A model generated the notes under the pieces. The model was not told the DNA's origin, did no database searches, and saw nothing but the letters and a program-made list of their open reading frames with translations. Both the position numbers and the translations under genes were made by a program. Shown here piece after piece: positions 1 to 6,291 of a stretch of 11,107 bases of DNA. The number at the start of each line of letters is the position of its first letter. The first letter of the stretch is position 1. Source of the stretch: Betaproteobacteria bacterium (GTDB lineage: Bacteria; Pseudomonadota; Gammaproteobacteria; Burkholderiales; SG8-39); NCBI GenBank assembly GCA_011391185.1, contig JAABRB010000084.1:1-11107 (forward strand), given 5' to 3'.

Positions 1-1
1 C

Positions 2-262
2 CGCTCGCTGACGGACGCGGTACGGGACCTCGCGCTCAAGGACGTCTATGGTCGCCTGGTCAAGTTTCTCGATACGCATTCCGTCGAACAGGAAGGTCGG
101 CGCGTCGTTTCCGAGCGGCTCACTCAGCACGACATCGCGGCGCGCATCGGCGCTTCACGGGAAATGGTTAGCCGCATTGTCAAGGACCTCACCGCCGGGG
201 GCTACATCTCGGTCGAGTCGAAGCACATCAGCGTGCACAAGAAGCTCCCTGCGCAGTGGTGA
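2..262 (+). CDS. Crp/Fnr-family transcriptional regulator, C-terminal DNA-binding part (5' end outside window)
   Basis: The reading frame is open from the window edge and stops at TGA 260-262, giving the last 86 residues. The visible part is the winged helix-turn-helix of the Crp/Fnr superfamily. A dimer-helix tail leads into a helix-turn-helix beginning LTQHDIAARIGASREMVSRI, then a wing (GGYISVESKHISVHK) and a basic end. The recognition helix carries the S-R-E-x-V-x-R pattern. In E. coli CRP the equivalent Arg180, Glu181 and Arg185 read the GTGA half-site, whereas FNR has V-E-x-x-S-R and reads TTGAT. I infer a CRP-like TGTGA/TCACA specificity. The sensory cyclic-nucleotide-binding-like domain lies upstream, so the ligand (cAMP, haem, Fe-S or none) cannot be judged. 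A TGTGA/TCACA element lies about 75 bp after the stop. Confidence 0.87.
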   Translation, partial: RSLTDAVRDLALKDVYGRLVKFLDTHSVEQEGRRVVSERLTQHDIAARIGASREMVSRIVKDLTAGGYISVESKHISVHKKLPAQW

Positions 263-335
263 GCGGACCGGGCGGCGGCCGTCCGGCGTGACGGAGCAGC
301 TGCCACGGGCGAAGGGGCCAGCCGGATCGTGAGAA

Positions 336-362
336 TGTGAATTTGTCACAAAATCCATGTGA
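336..362. promoter_or_regulatory. candidate Crp-type operator (TGTGA...TCACA...TGTGA)
   Basis: TGTGA (336-340), a 5-base spacer and TCACA (346-350) form an inverted repeat. A third TGTGA lies at 358-362, 22 bases (about two helical turns) from the first. The half-sites match those expected for the adjacent regulator's recognition helix. The canonical CRP spacer is 6, not 5, so this may be a variant site or chance. Its centre (343) is about 64 bases before the start site predicted from the TATAGT hexamer, close to the class I activation distance. Confidence 0.35.
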
Positions 363-394
363 CGCATTGCGGAGAGCCAGGCCGCCCCCCCACG

Positions 395-400
395 TATAGT
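395..400 (+). promoter_or_regulatory. candidate -10 box (TATAGT) of an intergenic transcript
   Basis: TATAGT matches the sigma-70 -10 consensus at five of six bases and is conspicuous in GC-rich surroundings. No good -35 lies 16-18 bases upstream (372-377 is GAGAGC), as expected if an activator at the TGTGA element is needed. The predicted start is near 407-408. Confidence 0.38.
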
Positions 401-407
401 CATTTCC

Positions 408-507
408 GCCGGGCCGGCACTTATCGCGACCCGGTAACTCCTCCAGCACGATTGCCCGCCAAGGCGTGCTCCTCCGGGGGCGCACGAAAGTGCGCCCCGC
501 TCTTTTT
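408..507 (+). ncRNA. candidate small regulatory RNA with two CUCCUCC motifs
   Basis: A -10 box (395-400) and a strong intrinsic terminator (477-507) bracket about 100 nt with no convincing coding frame. Visible structure: an unpaired leader ends in CUCCUCC (438-444). A stem of AGCACG (445-450) with CGTGCU (465-470) follows, with inner UUG/CAA pairing and a CCCGC apex. A second CUCCUCC (469-475) runs out of that stem. The terminator hairpin has a GAAA tetraloop and U-rich tail. Paired CCUCC motifs beside or in loops are typical of trans-acting sRNAs that cover Shine-Dalgarno sequences. The family was not recognised. The main alternative is that this is only the long 3' UTR of the Crp/Fnr gene, possibly processed into an sRNA. 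The end is well supported; the start is inferred. Confidence 0.42.
477..507 (+). terminator. intrinsic (Rho-independent) terminator
   Basis: A perfect 9-bp GC-rich stem (477-485 with 490-498) closes a GAAA tetraloop and is followed by GCTCTTTTT (499-507). It is directional: on the minus strand the hairpin is followed by GGAGGAGC, without a U-run. It ends the transcript of the Crp/Fnr gene (3' UTR of about 215 nt to the stem) and/or the candidate sRNA. Confidence 0.87.
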
Positions 508-551
508 CCAGCCGTCGTATCCCGCGTAATGTGATTGCCGCACAGCGCCAA

Positions 552-567
552 CGCGTCGTCCGACGCG
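552..567. other. perfect inverted repeat upstream of the miniprotein gene
   Basis: CGCGTCG (552-558), TC, CGACGCG (561-567) is a perfect 7-bp inverted repeat about 85 bases before the 60-codon gene. A weak TACATT -10-like hexamer (589-594) lies just downstream. It could be an operator or an RNA hairpin. There is no U-run on either side, so it is not an intrinsic terminator for prfA. Nothing else is evident between 508 and 635. Confidence 0.3.
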
Positions 568-651
568 GAAATCGCGCTGCCGGTCCGCTACATTCCTGTC
601 CATCGGACGCGCCGCGTGGTGTGCGAAACCGAAAACGAGGAGACAACGACA

Positions 652-834
652 ATGAACTGGACGCTGCTCGTGAACACCTTCGCCGGCGCCGCGGGCGCGG
701 TGAGCATTGCCTACCTGGGTTGGGCGGTCTGGATCTGCGTGCGCGAACTGCCGGTCGGCGGACGCATGCCGAAGGGCCGCGCGGTGAAGCGCCGTGCGAC
801 GTCAGGTGGCCGGCTGCGCAGCCGACTCGTCTGA
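652..834 (+). CDS. small single-span membrane protein, unknown function
   Basis: This is a 60-residue product. The start at 652 is chosen because GAGGAG (636-641) lies 10 bases upstream; the frame is open back to 535 but without such a site. Residues about 4-28 form one hydrophobic helix (start [15 protein letters not shown], then an aliphatic/aromatic stretch). The remaining 30 or so residues are strongly basic, with about ten Arg/Lys and a single Glu. By the positive-inside rule the N-terminus should be outside and the tail cytoplasmic. The last 33 bases overlap the 3' end of prfA on the opposite strand, so part of the tail is encoded antisense to the RF1 C-terminus. No family was recognised. 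A chance ORF is possible, but ribosome site, membrane segment and an otherwise empty interval argue for a real gene. Confidence 0.52.
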   Translation: MNWTLLVNTFAGAAGAVSIAYLGWAVWICVRELPVGGRMPKGRAVKRRATSGGRLRSRLV

Positions 835-1902
835 CAGGGCGGACAGCAACTCTGCCTGGTGCTCGGCGGACAGCGCGCCGGAGAGCTCGTCGAGATCGCC
901 ATCCATGATCGCCTGGATCTTGTAGAGCGTCAGATTGATGCGGTGATCGGTCACTCGCCCCTGCGGGAAATTGTACGTGCGGATGCGCTCCGACCGGTCT
1001 CCGGTCCCGATGAGGCTCTTGCGCGTCGCGGCGGTCTTCGCATTCTGCTCGCGCATCTGCTTGTCCTTGATGCGCGCGGCGAGCACGCTCATGGCCTGAT
1101 CCTTGTTCTTGTGCTGGGAGCGCGAATCCTGGCACTCCACGACGATCCCGGTCGGCAGGTGCGTGATGCGGATCGCGGAATCGGTCTTGTTCACGTGTTG
1201 GCCACCTGCGCCCGACGCGCGGAACGTGTCGATCTTCAATTCGGCCGGATTCAGAATCACGTCGCTCACCGCGTCGACTTCCGGCATCACGGCAACTGTC
1301 GCGGCGGACGTGTGAATGCGCCCCTGGGTCTCGGTTTCCGGGACGCGCTGGACGCGATGACCGCCCGACTCGAACTTGAGTTTCGAGTACACGCCCTGCC
1401 CGATCACGCGTGCGATGATCTCCTTGTATCCGCCCATGTCCGACGGGCTTTCGGAAATGATCTCCACCTGCCAGCGATTGCGCTCCGCATACCGCGCATA
1501 CATGCGAAACAGGTCGCCGGCGAAAATCGCTGACTCATCGCCGCCCGCCCCGGCGCGAATTTCAAGAAACGTGTTGCGCTCGTCGTTCGGGTCACGGGGC
1601 AGGAGCAGCTTCTGGATCTCGGCCTCGTACTCCTCGAGACGGCCCTTGCCCGCTTCGATCTCCGACTCGGCGAGCGCCTTCATTTCGGGATCGGCCAGCA
1701 TTTCATTGGCGGCGACGATATCGCCCTCCACCTTGCGATAGCGCTGGTAGAAGTCCACGATCGGCCCGATCTCGGCGTGCTCGCGCGAGAGTTTGCGAAA
1801 CTGCTCCATGTCGCGCGTCGCGCTCTCGGCGGAAAGCAGCCGGTTCAACTCGTCCAGACGGCGGGAGAGGTGTTCCAGCTTTGCGGCAATGCTCGATTTC
1901 AT
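802..1902 (-). CDS. prfA: peptide chain release factor 1 (RF1)
   Basis: RF1 acts in the cytoplasm, where it recognises UAA and UAG stop codons in the ribosomal A site and triggers release of the finished polypeptide. The 366-residue product is close to the usual 360. Visible parts: an N-terminal helical domain (about 1-105), the codon-reading PxT motif as P188-E189-T190 in [20 protein letters not shown], and the catalytic loop GAGGQHVNK with Gly233-Gly234-Gln235, numbered as in E. coli. The start at 1902 is chosen because the protein aligns from [12 protein letters not shown]; the 86-codon upstream extension (to 2160) runs inside hemA and looks random. The ribosome site is weak. It lies 97 bp after hemA on the same strand, the hemA-prfA order common in proteobacteria, so the two are probably cotranscribed. 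prmC, the methylase that modifies the GGQ glutamine and often follows, is absent here. The 3' end overlaps a convergent small gene by 33 bp. Confidence 0.97.
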   Translation of the reverse strand: MKSSIAAKLEHLSRRLDELNRLLSAESATRDMEQFRKLSREHAEIGPIVDFYQRYRKVEGDIVAANEMLADPEMKALAESEIEAGKGRLEEYEAEIQKLLLPRDPNDERNTFLEIRAGAGGDESAIFAGDLFRMYARYAERNRWQVEIISESPSDMGGYKEIIARVIGQGVYSKLKFESGGHRVQRVPETETQGRIHTSAATVAVMPEVDAVSDVILNPAELKIDTFRASGAGGQHVNKTDSAIRITHLPTGIVVECQDSRSQHKNKDQAMSVLAARIKDKQMREQNAKTAATRKSLIGTGDRSERIRTYNFPQGRVTDHRINLTLYKIQAIMDGDLDELSGALSAEHQAELLSALSDESAAQPAT

Positions 1903-1999
1903 GTGCGTGGGCCCGGAAACAGATCGTACGTCACGGTCGCGGAAGCGCCGCGGCATAGGTCCCCGATTCGACGGGAAACACCGCGGCGCACCTGAACAG

Positions 2000-3253
2000 C
2001 TAGGAGTCGGAACGGAGGTTGTAGATGCGCGACAGGATATCGCGGGCACGGGCGCGCGCGTCGGCGTCGCTCTCGTGCAGGGCCTGGGTGGGTGCGTGCA
2101 GCAGCTTGTTCGTGAGCCCGTGGGAGAGCGCCTCGAGCACCTGGGCGGGATCCTCGCCACGCGCCAGCATCCGCAGCGCCCGCTCGATCTCCTGCCGGCG
2201 CGCCCGCTCGCCCTGGTCGCGGAGGTCCTTGATCAACGGCACGAGCTCGCGTGACTCCATCCAGTGCAGGAAGTTTCCGACCTGCGTGTCGATGATCGCC
2301 TCGGCCTGGGCAACGTGTGATGTGCGCTCGTCGATACCGGAGCGCACGACTCCGGCAAGATCGTCCACCGTGTAGAGGTAGACGTCGTCGAGCTCGCCGA
2401 CCTCGGGCTCGATGTCACGCGGCACGGCGAGATCGACCATGAATACCGGCTGGTGGCGGCGCGCCTTGATCACACGCTCCATGGTGCCCTTGCCCAATAT
2501 CGGCAGCGAGCTGGCGGTGCAGGAGATGACGATGTCGTGCTCGGCGAGACGCTCGGGAAGATCGCGAAGCAGGATGGCGTGGCCACTGTAGCGGCTCGCC
2601 AGCGTCTGCGCGCGGTCGAGCGTGCGATTCGCGACCATGATGGATCGCGGCATCTGCGCGGCAAAATGGGTGGCGCAGAGCTCGATCATCTCGCCCGCAC
2701 CGATCAGGAGCACCCGGCAATCGCGCACGTTCGGGAAGATGCGCCCGGCGAGCTTCACTGCCGCCGCGGCCATCGAGACCACGTTCGCCCCGATGCGCGT
2801 GTTGGTGCGCACGTCTTTCGCCACCGCGAAGGAGCGCTGGAAGAGCCGCGACAGCGTCGCGCCGAGCGATCCGGCCTCGTGCGCCATCCGCACGGCATCC
2901 TTCATCTGGCCGAGAATCTGCGGCTCGCCGAGCACCATCGAGTCCAGACCTGCCGCGACCCGGAACGCGTGCCGCACGGCCGCTTCTCTCGGTAGCGTGT
3001 AAAGGTAGGGCTTAAGGTCGCCTTCCGGCAGGCTGTGGTGGGCCGCCAGCCAGGCCAGCGCTTCGTGCGGCTCGCCCGCGGCGCAGTAGAGCTCGGTCCG
3101 GTTGCAGGTGGAGAGGATCGCCGACTCCCTGGCCGGGCGAACGCGGGCGATCTCGCGCAGCGCCCCCTTCAGGCCCTCGCCATTGAGCGCAATCCGCTCG
3201 CGAATCGCAAGCGGTGCGCTCTGGTAGTTGAGGCCGAGGGTAAATAATTGCAT
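2000..3253 (-). CDS. hemA: glutamyl-tRNA reductase (C5 pathway of tetrapyrrole synthesis)
   Basis: The enzyme reduces glutamyl-tRNA(Glu) with NADPH to glutamate-1-semialdehyde, the first committed step to 5-aminolevulinate and haem. The 417-residue product matches the family length (E. coli 418). The catalytic cysteine is Cys50 in [11 protein letters not shown]. The signature [15 protein letters not shown] spans 102-116, the NADPH-binding Rossmann motif VLLIGAGEM lies near 181-189, and a C-terminal helical dimerisation domain runs from about 315. The start at 3253 (MQLFTLGLN) fits the family and follows a GGAG site 10 bases upstream. A frame extension to 3316 is rejected because a TATAAT -10 box (3276-3281) lies within it. 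The gene is probably read with prfA downstream. Use of this route rather than glycine-dependent ALA synthase (typical of alphaproteobacteria) supports a beta- or gammaproteobacterial host. Confidence 0.97.
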   Translation of the reverse strand: MQLFTLGLNYQSAPLAIRERIALNGEGLKGALREIARVRPARESAILSTCNRTELYCAAGEPHEALAWLAAHHSLPEGDLKPYLYTLPREAAVRHAFRVAAGLDSMVLGEPQILGQMKDAVRMAHEAGSLGATLSRLFQRSFAVAKDVRTNTRIGANVVSMAAAAVKLAGRIFPNVRDCRVLLIGAGEMIELCATHFAAQMPRSIMVANRTLDRAQTLASRYSGHAILLRDLPERLAEHDIVISCTASSLPILGKGTMERVIKARRHQPVFMVDLAVPRDIEPEVGELDDVYLYTVDDLAGVVRSGIDERTSHVAQAEAIIDTQVGNFLHWMESRELVPLIKDLRDQGERARRQEIERALRMLARGEDPAQVLEALSHGLTNKLLHAPTQALHESDADARARARDILSRIYNLRSDS

Positions 3254-3275
3254 CGGGGGCGGACTCCGAGCGGAA

Positions 3276-3281
3276 ATTATA
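3276..3281 (-). promoter_or_regulatory. hemA promoter, -10 box TATAAT
   Basis: A perfect TATAAT on the minus strand lies 22 bases before the hemA ATG, in a short AT-rich island between the terC-family terminator and hemA. The predicted start near 3269 leaves a leader of about 16 nt that still contains the GGAG site. No -35 is convincing at 16-18 bp spacing, so an activator or weak -35 contact may be involved. Confidence 0.5.
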
Positions 3282-3327
3282 GCCAAACCAGGGCCTTGGA
3301 ACGCCATCTGGATCAAAATCCCCTCAC

Positions 3328-3347
3328 AAAACCGCTCCGGGGAGCGG
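3328..3347 (-). terminator. intrinsic terminator of the TerC-family gene
   Basis: On the minus strand, CCGCTCC and GGAGCGG form a 6-7 bp stem (3347-3341 with 3338-3332) followed directly by TTTTG (3331-3327). It lies 17 bases after the stop of the TerC-family gene and before the hemA promoter, so it separates the two transcription units. The U-run is short, so read-through is possible. Confidence 0.6.
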
Positions 3348-3364
3348 CTGGCCGGCTCAGGGCG

Positions 3365-4207
3365 TCATTTGCGGTGATCGTCGCGGATCTCCGTTTCCGC
3401 CGATTGGCCGGGCGCAGGGACGTGAAACGCCCCGTCCGACCCGTCAGCCGCCGCGGCGACCAGCGCCGCTTTGCGAAGCTGCACCGGCGCGGCGCGCCGG
3501 GCCGCCCGGGCGCGCATGCGCAGGTTCAGCATTTCGACCGCCACCGAGAAAGCCATCGCGAAGTAGATGTAGCCCTTCGGAACGTGGAAGCCCCACCCTT
3601 CGGCGAGCAGCGCGAATCCGACCAGGATCAGAAAGGCGAGCGCCAGGATCTTGATGGTCGGGTGGCGATCGACGAACTCGCCGATCGGTTTGGCGGCGAA
3701 CATCATCACCCCCACCGCGGCGACGATCGCGATCACCATCACGGTCAACTGATCGACGAGGCCGACGGCGGTGATCACCGAGTCGAGTGAAAACACGATG
3801 TCGATGATCGCGATCTGGACGAGCACGCCGGCGAAAGTGGCCCGCGCGGCCGCGCCGGCCTGCACATCCGCTTCCCCCTCGAGCGAGTTGTGGATCTCGT
3901 GCACGCTTTTCCAGAGCAGGAAGAGCCCCCCGCCGATCAGGATGAGATCGCGCCCGGAGATTTCGTGGCCGAATGTTCCGAACAGCGGAGCGGTGAGCGT
4001 CATCATCCAGGACAACGAGAAGAGCAGCAGAATTCGCGTGCCCATGGCCAGCGCGAGACCGATCGTCCGGGCGCGATTGCGCTGCCGCTCGGGAAGTCGC
4101 CCGACGAGGATCGAGATGAAGATGATGTTGTCGACGCCGAGGACGATCTCGAGCGCCGTGAGGGTCGCGAGCGCGATCCAGACCTGCGGGTCGGTCAGCC
4201 ACTCCAT
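3365..4207 (-). CDS. TerC-family integral membrane protein (YgdQ-like)
   Basis: This 280-residue polytopic inner-membrane protein has about seven hydrophobic helices, near 8-32, 47-68, 84-101, 124-147, 153-172, 186-204 and 211-227. The two family repeats with acidic residues inside the membrane are clear: EIVLGVDNIIFIS (Asp26) and DIVFSLDSVITAVG (Asp136, Asp142). RHPTIKILALAFLILVGF and HVPKGYIYFAM match the E. coli YgdQ type of the TerC family. Members are linked to metal (notably manganese) export or metallation of exported proteins; the substrate cannot be read from the sequence. A tail of about 50 residues after 230, rich in Ala and Arg and ending in charged residues, goes beyond YgdQ (237 aa). 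The start at 4207 has a GGGAG site 8 bases upstream. It lies 81 bp after the kinase gene on the same strand and ends at its own hairpin terminator. Confidence 0.92.
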   Translation of the reverse strand: MEWLTDPQVWIALATLTALEIVLGVDNIIFISILVGRLPERQRNRARTIGLALAMGTRILLLFSLSWMMTLTAPLFGTFGHEISGRDLILIGGGLFLLWKSVHEIHNSLEGEADVQAGAAARATFAGVLVQIAIIDIVFSLDSVITAVGLVDQLTVMVIAIVAAVGVMMFAAKPIGEFVDRHPTIKILALAFLILVGFALLAEGWGFHVPKGYIYFAMAFSVAVEMLNLRMRARAARRAAPVQLRKAALVAAAADGSDGAFHVPAPGQSAETEIRDDHRK

Positions 4208-4250
4208 TGAAACGCTCCCGGCCGTGAAAGGTGGATGGTGAGATGACGGG

Positions 4251-4270
4251 GGGCGAGATGCACCTCGCCC
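4251..4270 (-). other. hairpin between the kinase and TerC-family genes
   Basis: GGGCGAG (4251-4257) and CTCGCCC (4264-4270) form a perfect 7-bp stem with a 6-base loop, 19 bases after the kinase stop and about 30 bases before the next ribosome site. There is no U-run after it on the minus strand, so it is not a standard intrinsic terminator. It could attenuate transcription, stabilise an mRNA end or mark a processing point. Confidence 0.35.
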
Positions 4271-4288
4271 GTAAACGCGGGGGCCTGA

Positions 4289-5959
4289 TTAGGACCGCGC
4301 CAATCCCGCGGTGCGTCCGGCCATTTGCAGAAACTGGTTCGGCTGGCCGAGCAGGTAGTTCGCAAACTCCTCGAAAACGTTCTCGCGCGTGGATTTGCCG
4401 TCCAGCACGATGTTCTGGGACCCGAATTGCGCCACGTTCTTGCAGAGGAATGCGAGCCGGCCGCGCTCGCGATCGGCCATGACCCGGGCGTAGATGGTGA
4501 TCTCGCCCGCAATCTCGAACGTGCTCGCACCCCCGTTTCGGCCGCCGTCCGAGTCATCCGAGGTATAGCGCAAATTTGCTGCGGTGAGCCGATCGATCAT
4601 CGGTTGCGTCTCGGCGGCGGCGCGCTCGCAGCGCAGCGTGGTCGGCGAAACGCAGACGAGGGTGAGCGTGATCAAGTCCATCCAGGGCCGCCCGTCGGCG
4701 CGGCGCAACTTGCTGTCGACGAACGCGTCGGCGATCTTGGGCCGGGCGAACGCGCCGACGCCGTCGAGCGCATAGCCATGCGCAATCTCCGGCTTGACGA
4801 TGCCGAGATAGCGGACCAGCTCCTCGTAGAACGCAAAGCCGGTGCGCATCTTCCGTTCGATATCGAGCGCGAGCATGAGTGTCTGCGCGCCGAGCTCATC
4901 GGTCGAGGTTTCGCTCTCCAGTGCCTCGGCCTGGTTCTTGAGCCGCTCGAGCAAGCTCGCGCCCCCGCCCTTCCCGGCCCGCGTTGCCGCCTTCTCTGCT
5001 GCGGAATCCTGCCGCCGGGGTGCGGACTTTTGATCGCTGGCCGGCTCGTTGGTCGCGAACAGGTCGAACTCCGGCATCACGAGGTTACCGGTGCCCGCGA
5101 GCGCCGCGATATCCGATTTGTTCTCGGTCCCCTTCAGGTCACCCAGCAGGACTGCGCGCAGGTCTTTGGCCAGCTGTTCCGCCGTCGCGTAGCGCTCGTC
5201 CGGTATTTTTTGTAATGCCCGCTCGATGACCGCATCGAGCGCCGCCGGTACTTCGGAATTGAGGCCGCTCGCCGGCGCAGGCGCCTTGCTGACGATGTTC
5301 TGCATCAGCGTGAGGAAATCCTCCGGACGCGCGGCATCGAACGGCGCCACGCCCGTGACGAGCTCGTACAGAACGATCCCGAGCGAAAACACGTCGCTCC
5401 GGCCGTCGGCCTTCTTGCCCGAGACCTGCTCGGGCGACATGTAGCGGGGCGAGCCGATCACGACGCCGGTACGGGTGCGGGACATCTGGTCGATGCGCGC
5501 GATCCCGAAGTCGGTGATCTTCACCAGCCCCTGCTTCGTCAGCATCAAGTTGCCGGGCTTGATGTCGCGATGAACGACGCCCTGCGAATGGGCAAATCCG
5601 AGCGCATCGGCGGTCTGTAGCACGATGTGCACGGCCGTGGCGAGCGATATCCGCTCGCCACGGTCGAGGATGTCCTTGAGCGAGCGCCCCTCGAGCAGCT
5701 CCATCACGATGTAGGCGATGTCCTCGAACTCGCCGACGTCGTAGATCGTCACGATGCATGGATGGCTGTGCCGACCGGCCGCCTTCGCCTCGCGCAGAAA
5801 GCGCCGGCGGGGCTCGACGCTGCCATCCTGGATCTGCAACGCGTTGATCGTCTTGATGGCGACCGTGCGCTCGATCATCGGGTCGGACGCCTTGAAGACC
5901 GTGCCCATCGAGCCGCGCCCGATTTCCTCTTGCAGAACGTAGCGACCGAGAGTCCTCAT
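4289..5959 (-). CDS. Hanks-type serine/threonine protein kinase with unassigned C-terminal domain
   Basis: A cytoplasmic eukaryotic-like protein kinase of 556 residues. All core elements are present: glycine loop GRGSMGTVFKA (14-24), ATP-anchoring Lys36 in VAIKTI, helix-C Glu57, catalytic loop HRDIKPGN with Asp132 and Asn137, DFG at 150-152, SPE in place of APE at 175-177, and DVFSLG at 189-194. The HRD arginine and the Thr/Ser in the activation segment (SRTRTG, 160-165) suggest activation by autophosphorylation. The kinase domain ends near 272. A low-complexity Ala/Lys/Asp linker (about 280-335) leads to a C-terminal region (about 335-556) that I do not recognise. No transmembrane helix or PASTA repeat is visible, so it is not a cell-wall-sensing PknB type. 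The start has no clear ribosome site; ATG at 5959 is required to include the first beta-strand (GRYVLQEEIG). No phosphatase or FHA gene is adjacent. Confidence 0.94.
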   Translation of the reverse strand: MRTLGRYVLQEEIGRGSMGTVFKASDPMIERTVAIKTINALQIQDGSVEPRRRFLREAKAAGRHSHPCIVTIYDVGEFEDIAYIVMELLEGRSLKDILDRGERISLATAVHIVLQTADALGFAHSQGVVHRDIKPGNLMLTKQGLVKITDFGIARIDQMSRTRTGVVIGSPRYMSPEQVSGKKADGRSDVFSLGIVLYELVTGVAPFDAARPEDFLTLMQNIVSKAPAPASGLNSEVPAALDAVIERALQKIPDERYATAEQLAKDLRAVLLGDLKGTENKSDIAALAGTGNLVMPEFDLFATNEPASDQKSAPRRQDSAAEKAATRAGKGGGASLLERLKNQAEALESETSTDELGAQTLMLALDIERKMRTGFAFYEELVRYLGIVKPEIAHGYALDGVGAFARPKIADAFVDSKLRRADGRPWMDLITLTLVCVSPTTLRCERAAAETQPMIDRLTAANLRYTSDDSDGGRNGGASTFEIAGEITIYARVMADRERGRLAFLCKNVAQFGSQNIVLDGKSTRENVFEEFANYLLGQPNQFLQMAGRTAGLARS

Positions 5960-6060
5960 TATGCGCTTGTCAGTGGATTATTCCGGCCCGGGCGGAGCAT
6001 CCCGCCACGCCTGGGTGCACATTAACCCGGTTAGGATAGCGGGGAAAGTCCGGGCGCGCC

Positions 6061-6076
6061 GTCGTGGCGCCACGAC
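6061..6076. other. perfect 16-bp palindrome
   Basis: GTCGTGGCGCCACGAC is a perfect two-fold palindrome in the middle of the divergent region. As RNA it gives only a 6-bp stem with a 4-base loop, followed by AGGATTTTGTG on the plus strand, which is a poor terminator with nothing upstream to end. A dimeric repressor or activator site is the more likely reading. Confidence 0.4.
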
Positions 6077-6099
6077 AGGATTTTGTGTCCCCGCGGTGG

Positions 6100-6113
6100 C
6101 TGAGCGCGCTCAG
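6100..6113. promoter_or_regulatory. perfect 14-bp palindrome, candidate operator over a TACAAT promoter
   Basis: CTGAGCGCGCTCAG is a perfect palindrome ending six bases before TACAAT (6120-6125, plus strand, five of six matches to the -10 consensus). It would therefore occupy the spacer of that promoter, a usual repressor position. The -35 is weak (TGGCTG at 6097-6102, 17-bp spacing). A transcript starting here would have a leader of about 160 nt before the SYLF gene. Confidence 0.35.
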
Positions 6114-6291
6114 GCGTCCTACAATACGTACAGATCGCCACCGGCGCTCCAACGCACCCTCGTACCCTCGAGCGCCAGGCCGCGATCCACGCGATCCACA
6201 CTTGTGCAGAACATTTTTCCGGGCCGAATCGCACGGTATGCTGCACCGTTTTCATAAGAATTTCACGGCACGACTCGAAAGGACGGGATTC

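Larger units (their letters stand above)
5960..6291. other. 332-bp divergent intergenic region between the kinase and SYLF genes
   Basis: There is no convincing gene on either strand here. It must hold the kinase promoter (minus) and the SYLF gene promoter (plus). Visible elements: an 11-bp palindrome TAACCCGGTTA (6023-6033), two longer perfect palindromes (listed separately), a plus-strand TACAAT -10 candidate (6120-6125) and another, TATGCT (6237-6242), both with poor -35 boxes, and a direct repeat of GCGATCCAC (6182-6190, 6191-6199). On the minus strand AATAAT (5982-5977) is a possible kinase -10. Confidence 0.5.

Noticed and set aside
279..294. Hairpin CCGTC/GACGG just after the Crp/Fnr stop as a terminator
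   Set aside because: Only 5 bp and no U-run; the strong terminator lies at 477-507.
155..1135. 326-codon minus-strand frame over the Crp/Fnr gene, intergenic region and prfA end
   Set aside because: It is out of frame with prfA, has a low-complexity Arg/Pro/Ala composition and would cross the intergenic terminator.
1903..2160. 86-codon N-terminal extension of prfA
   Set aside because: RF1 homology begins at [12 protein letters not shown] (1902) and the extension lies within hemA in another frame.
3010..3016. Additional CTTAAG site inside hemA
   Set aside because: A single half-site without the 11-bp partner, inside coding sequence.
3254..3316. 21-codon N-terminal extension of hemA
   Set aside because: Family length and N-terminus fit 3253, and a TATAAT promoter element lies within the extension.
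4325..5215. 296-codon plus-strand frame over the kinase gene
   Set aside because: It is antisense to the kinase coding region with no ribosome site or recognisable protein features; a shadow frame.
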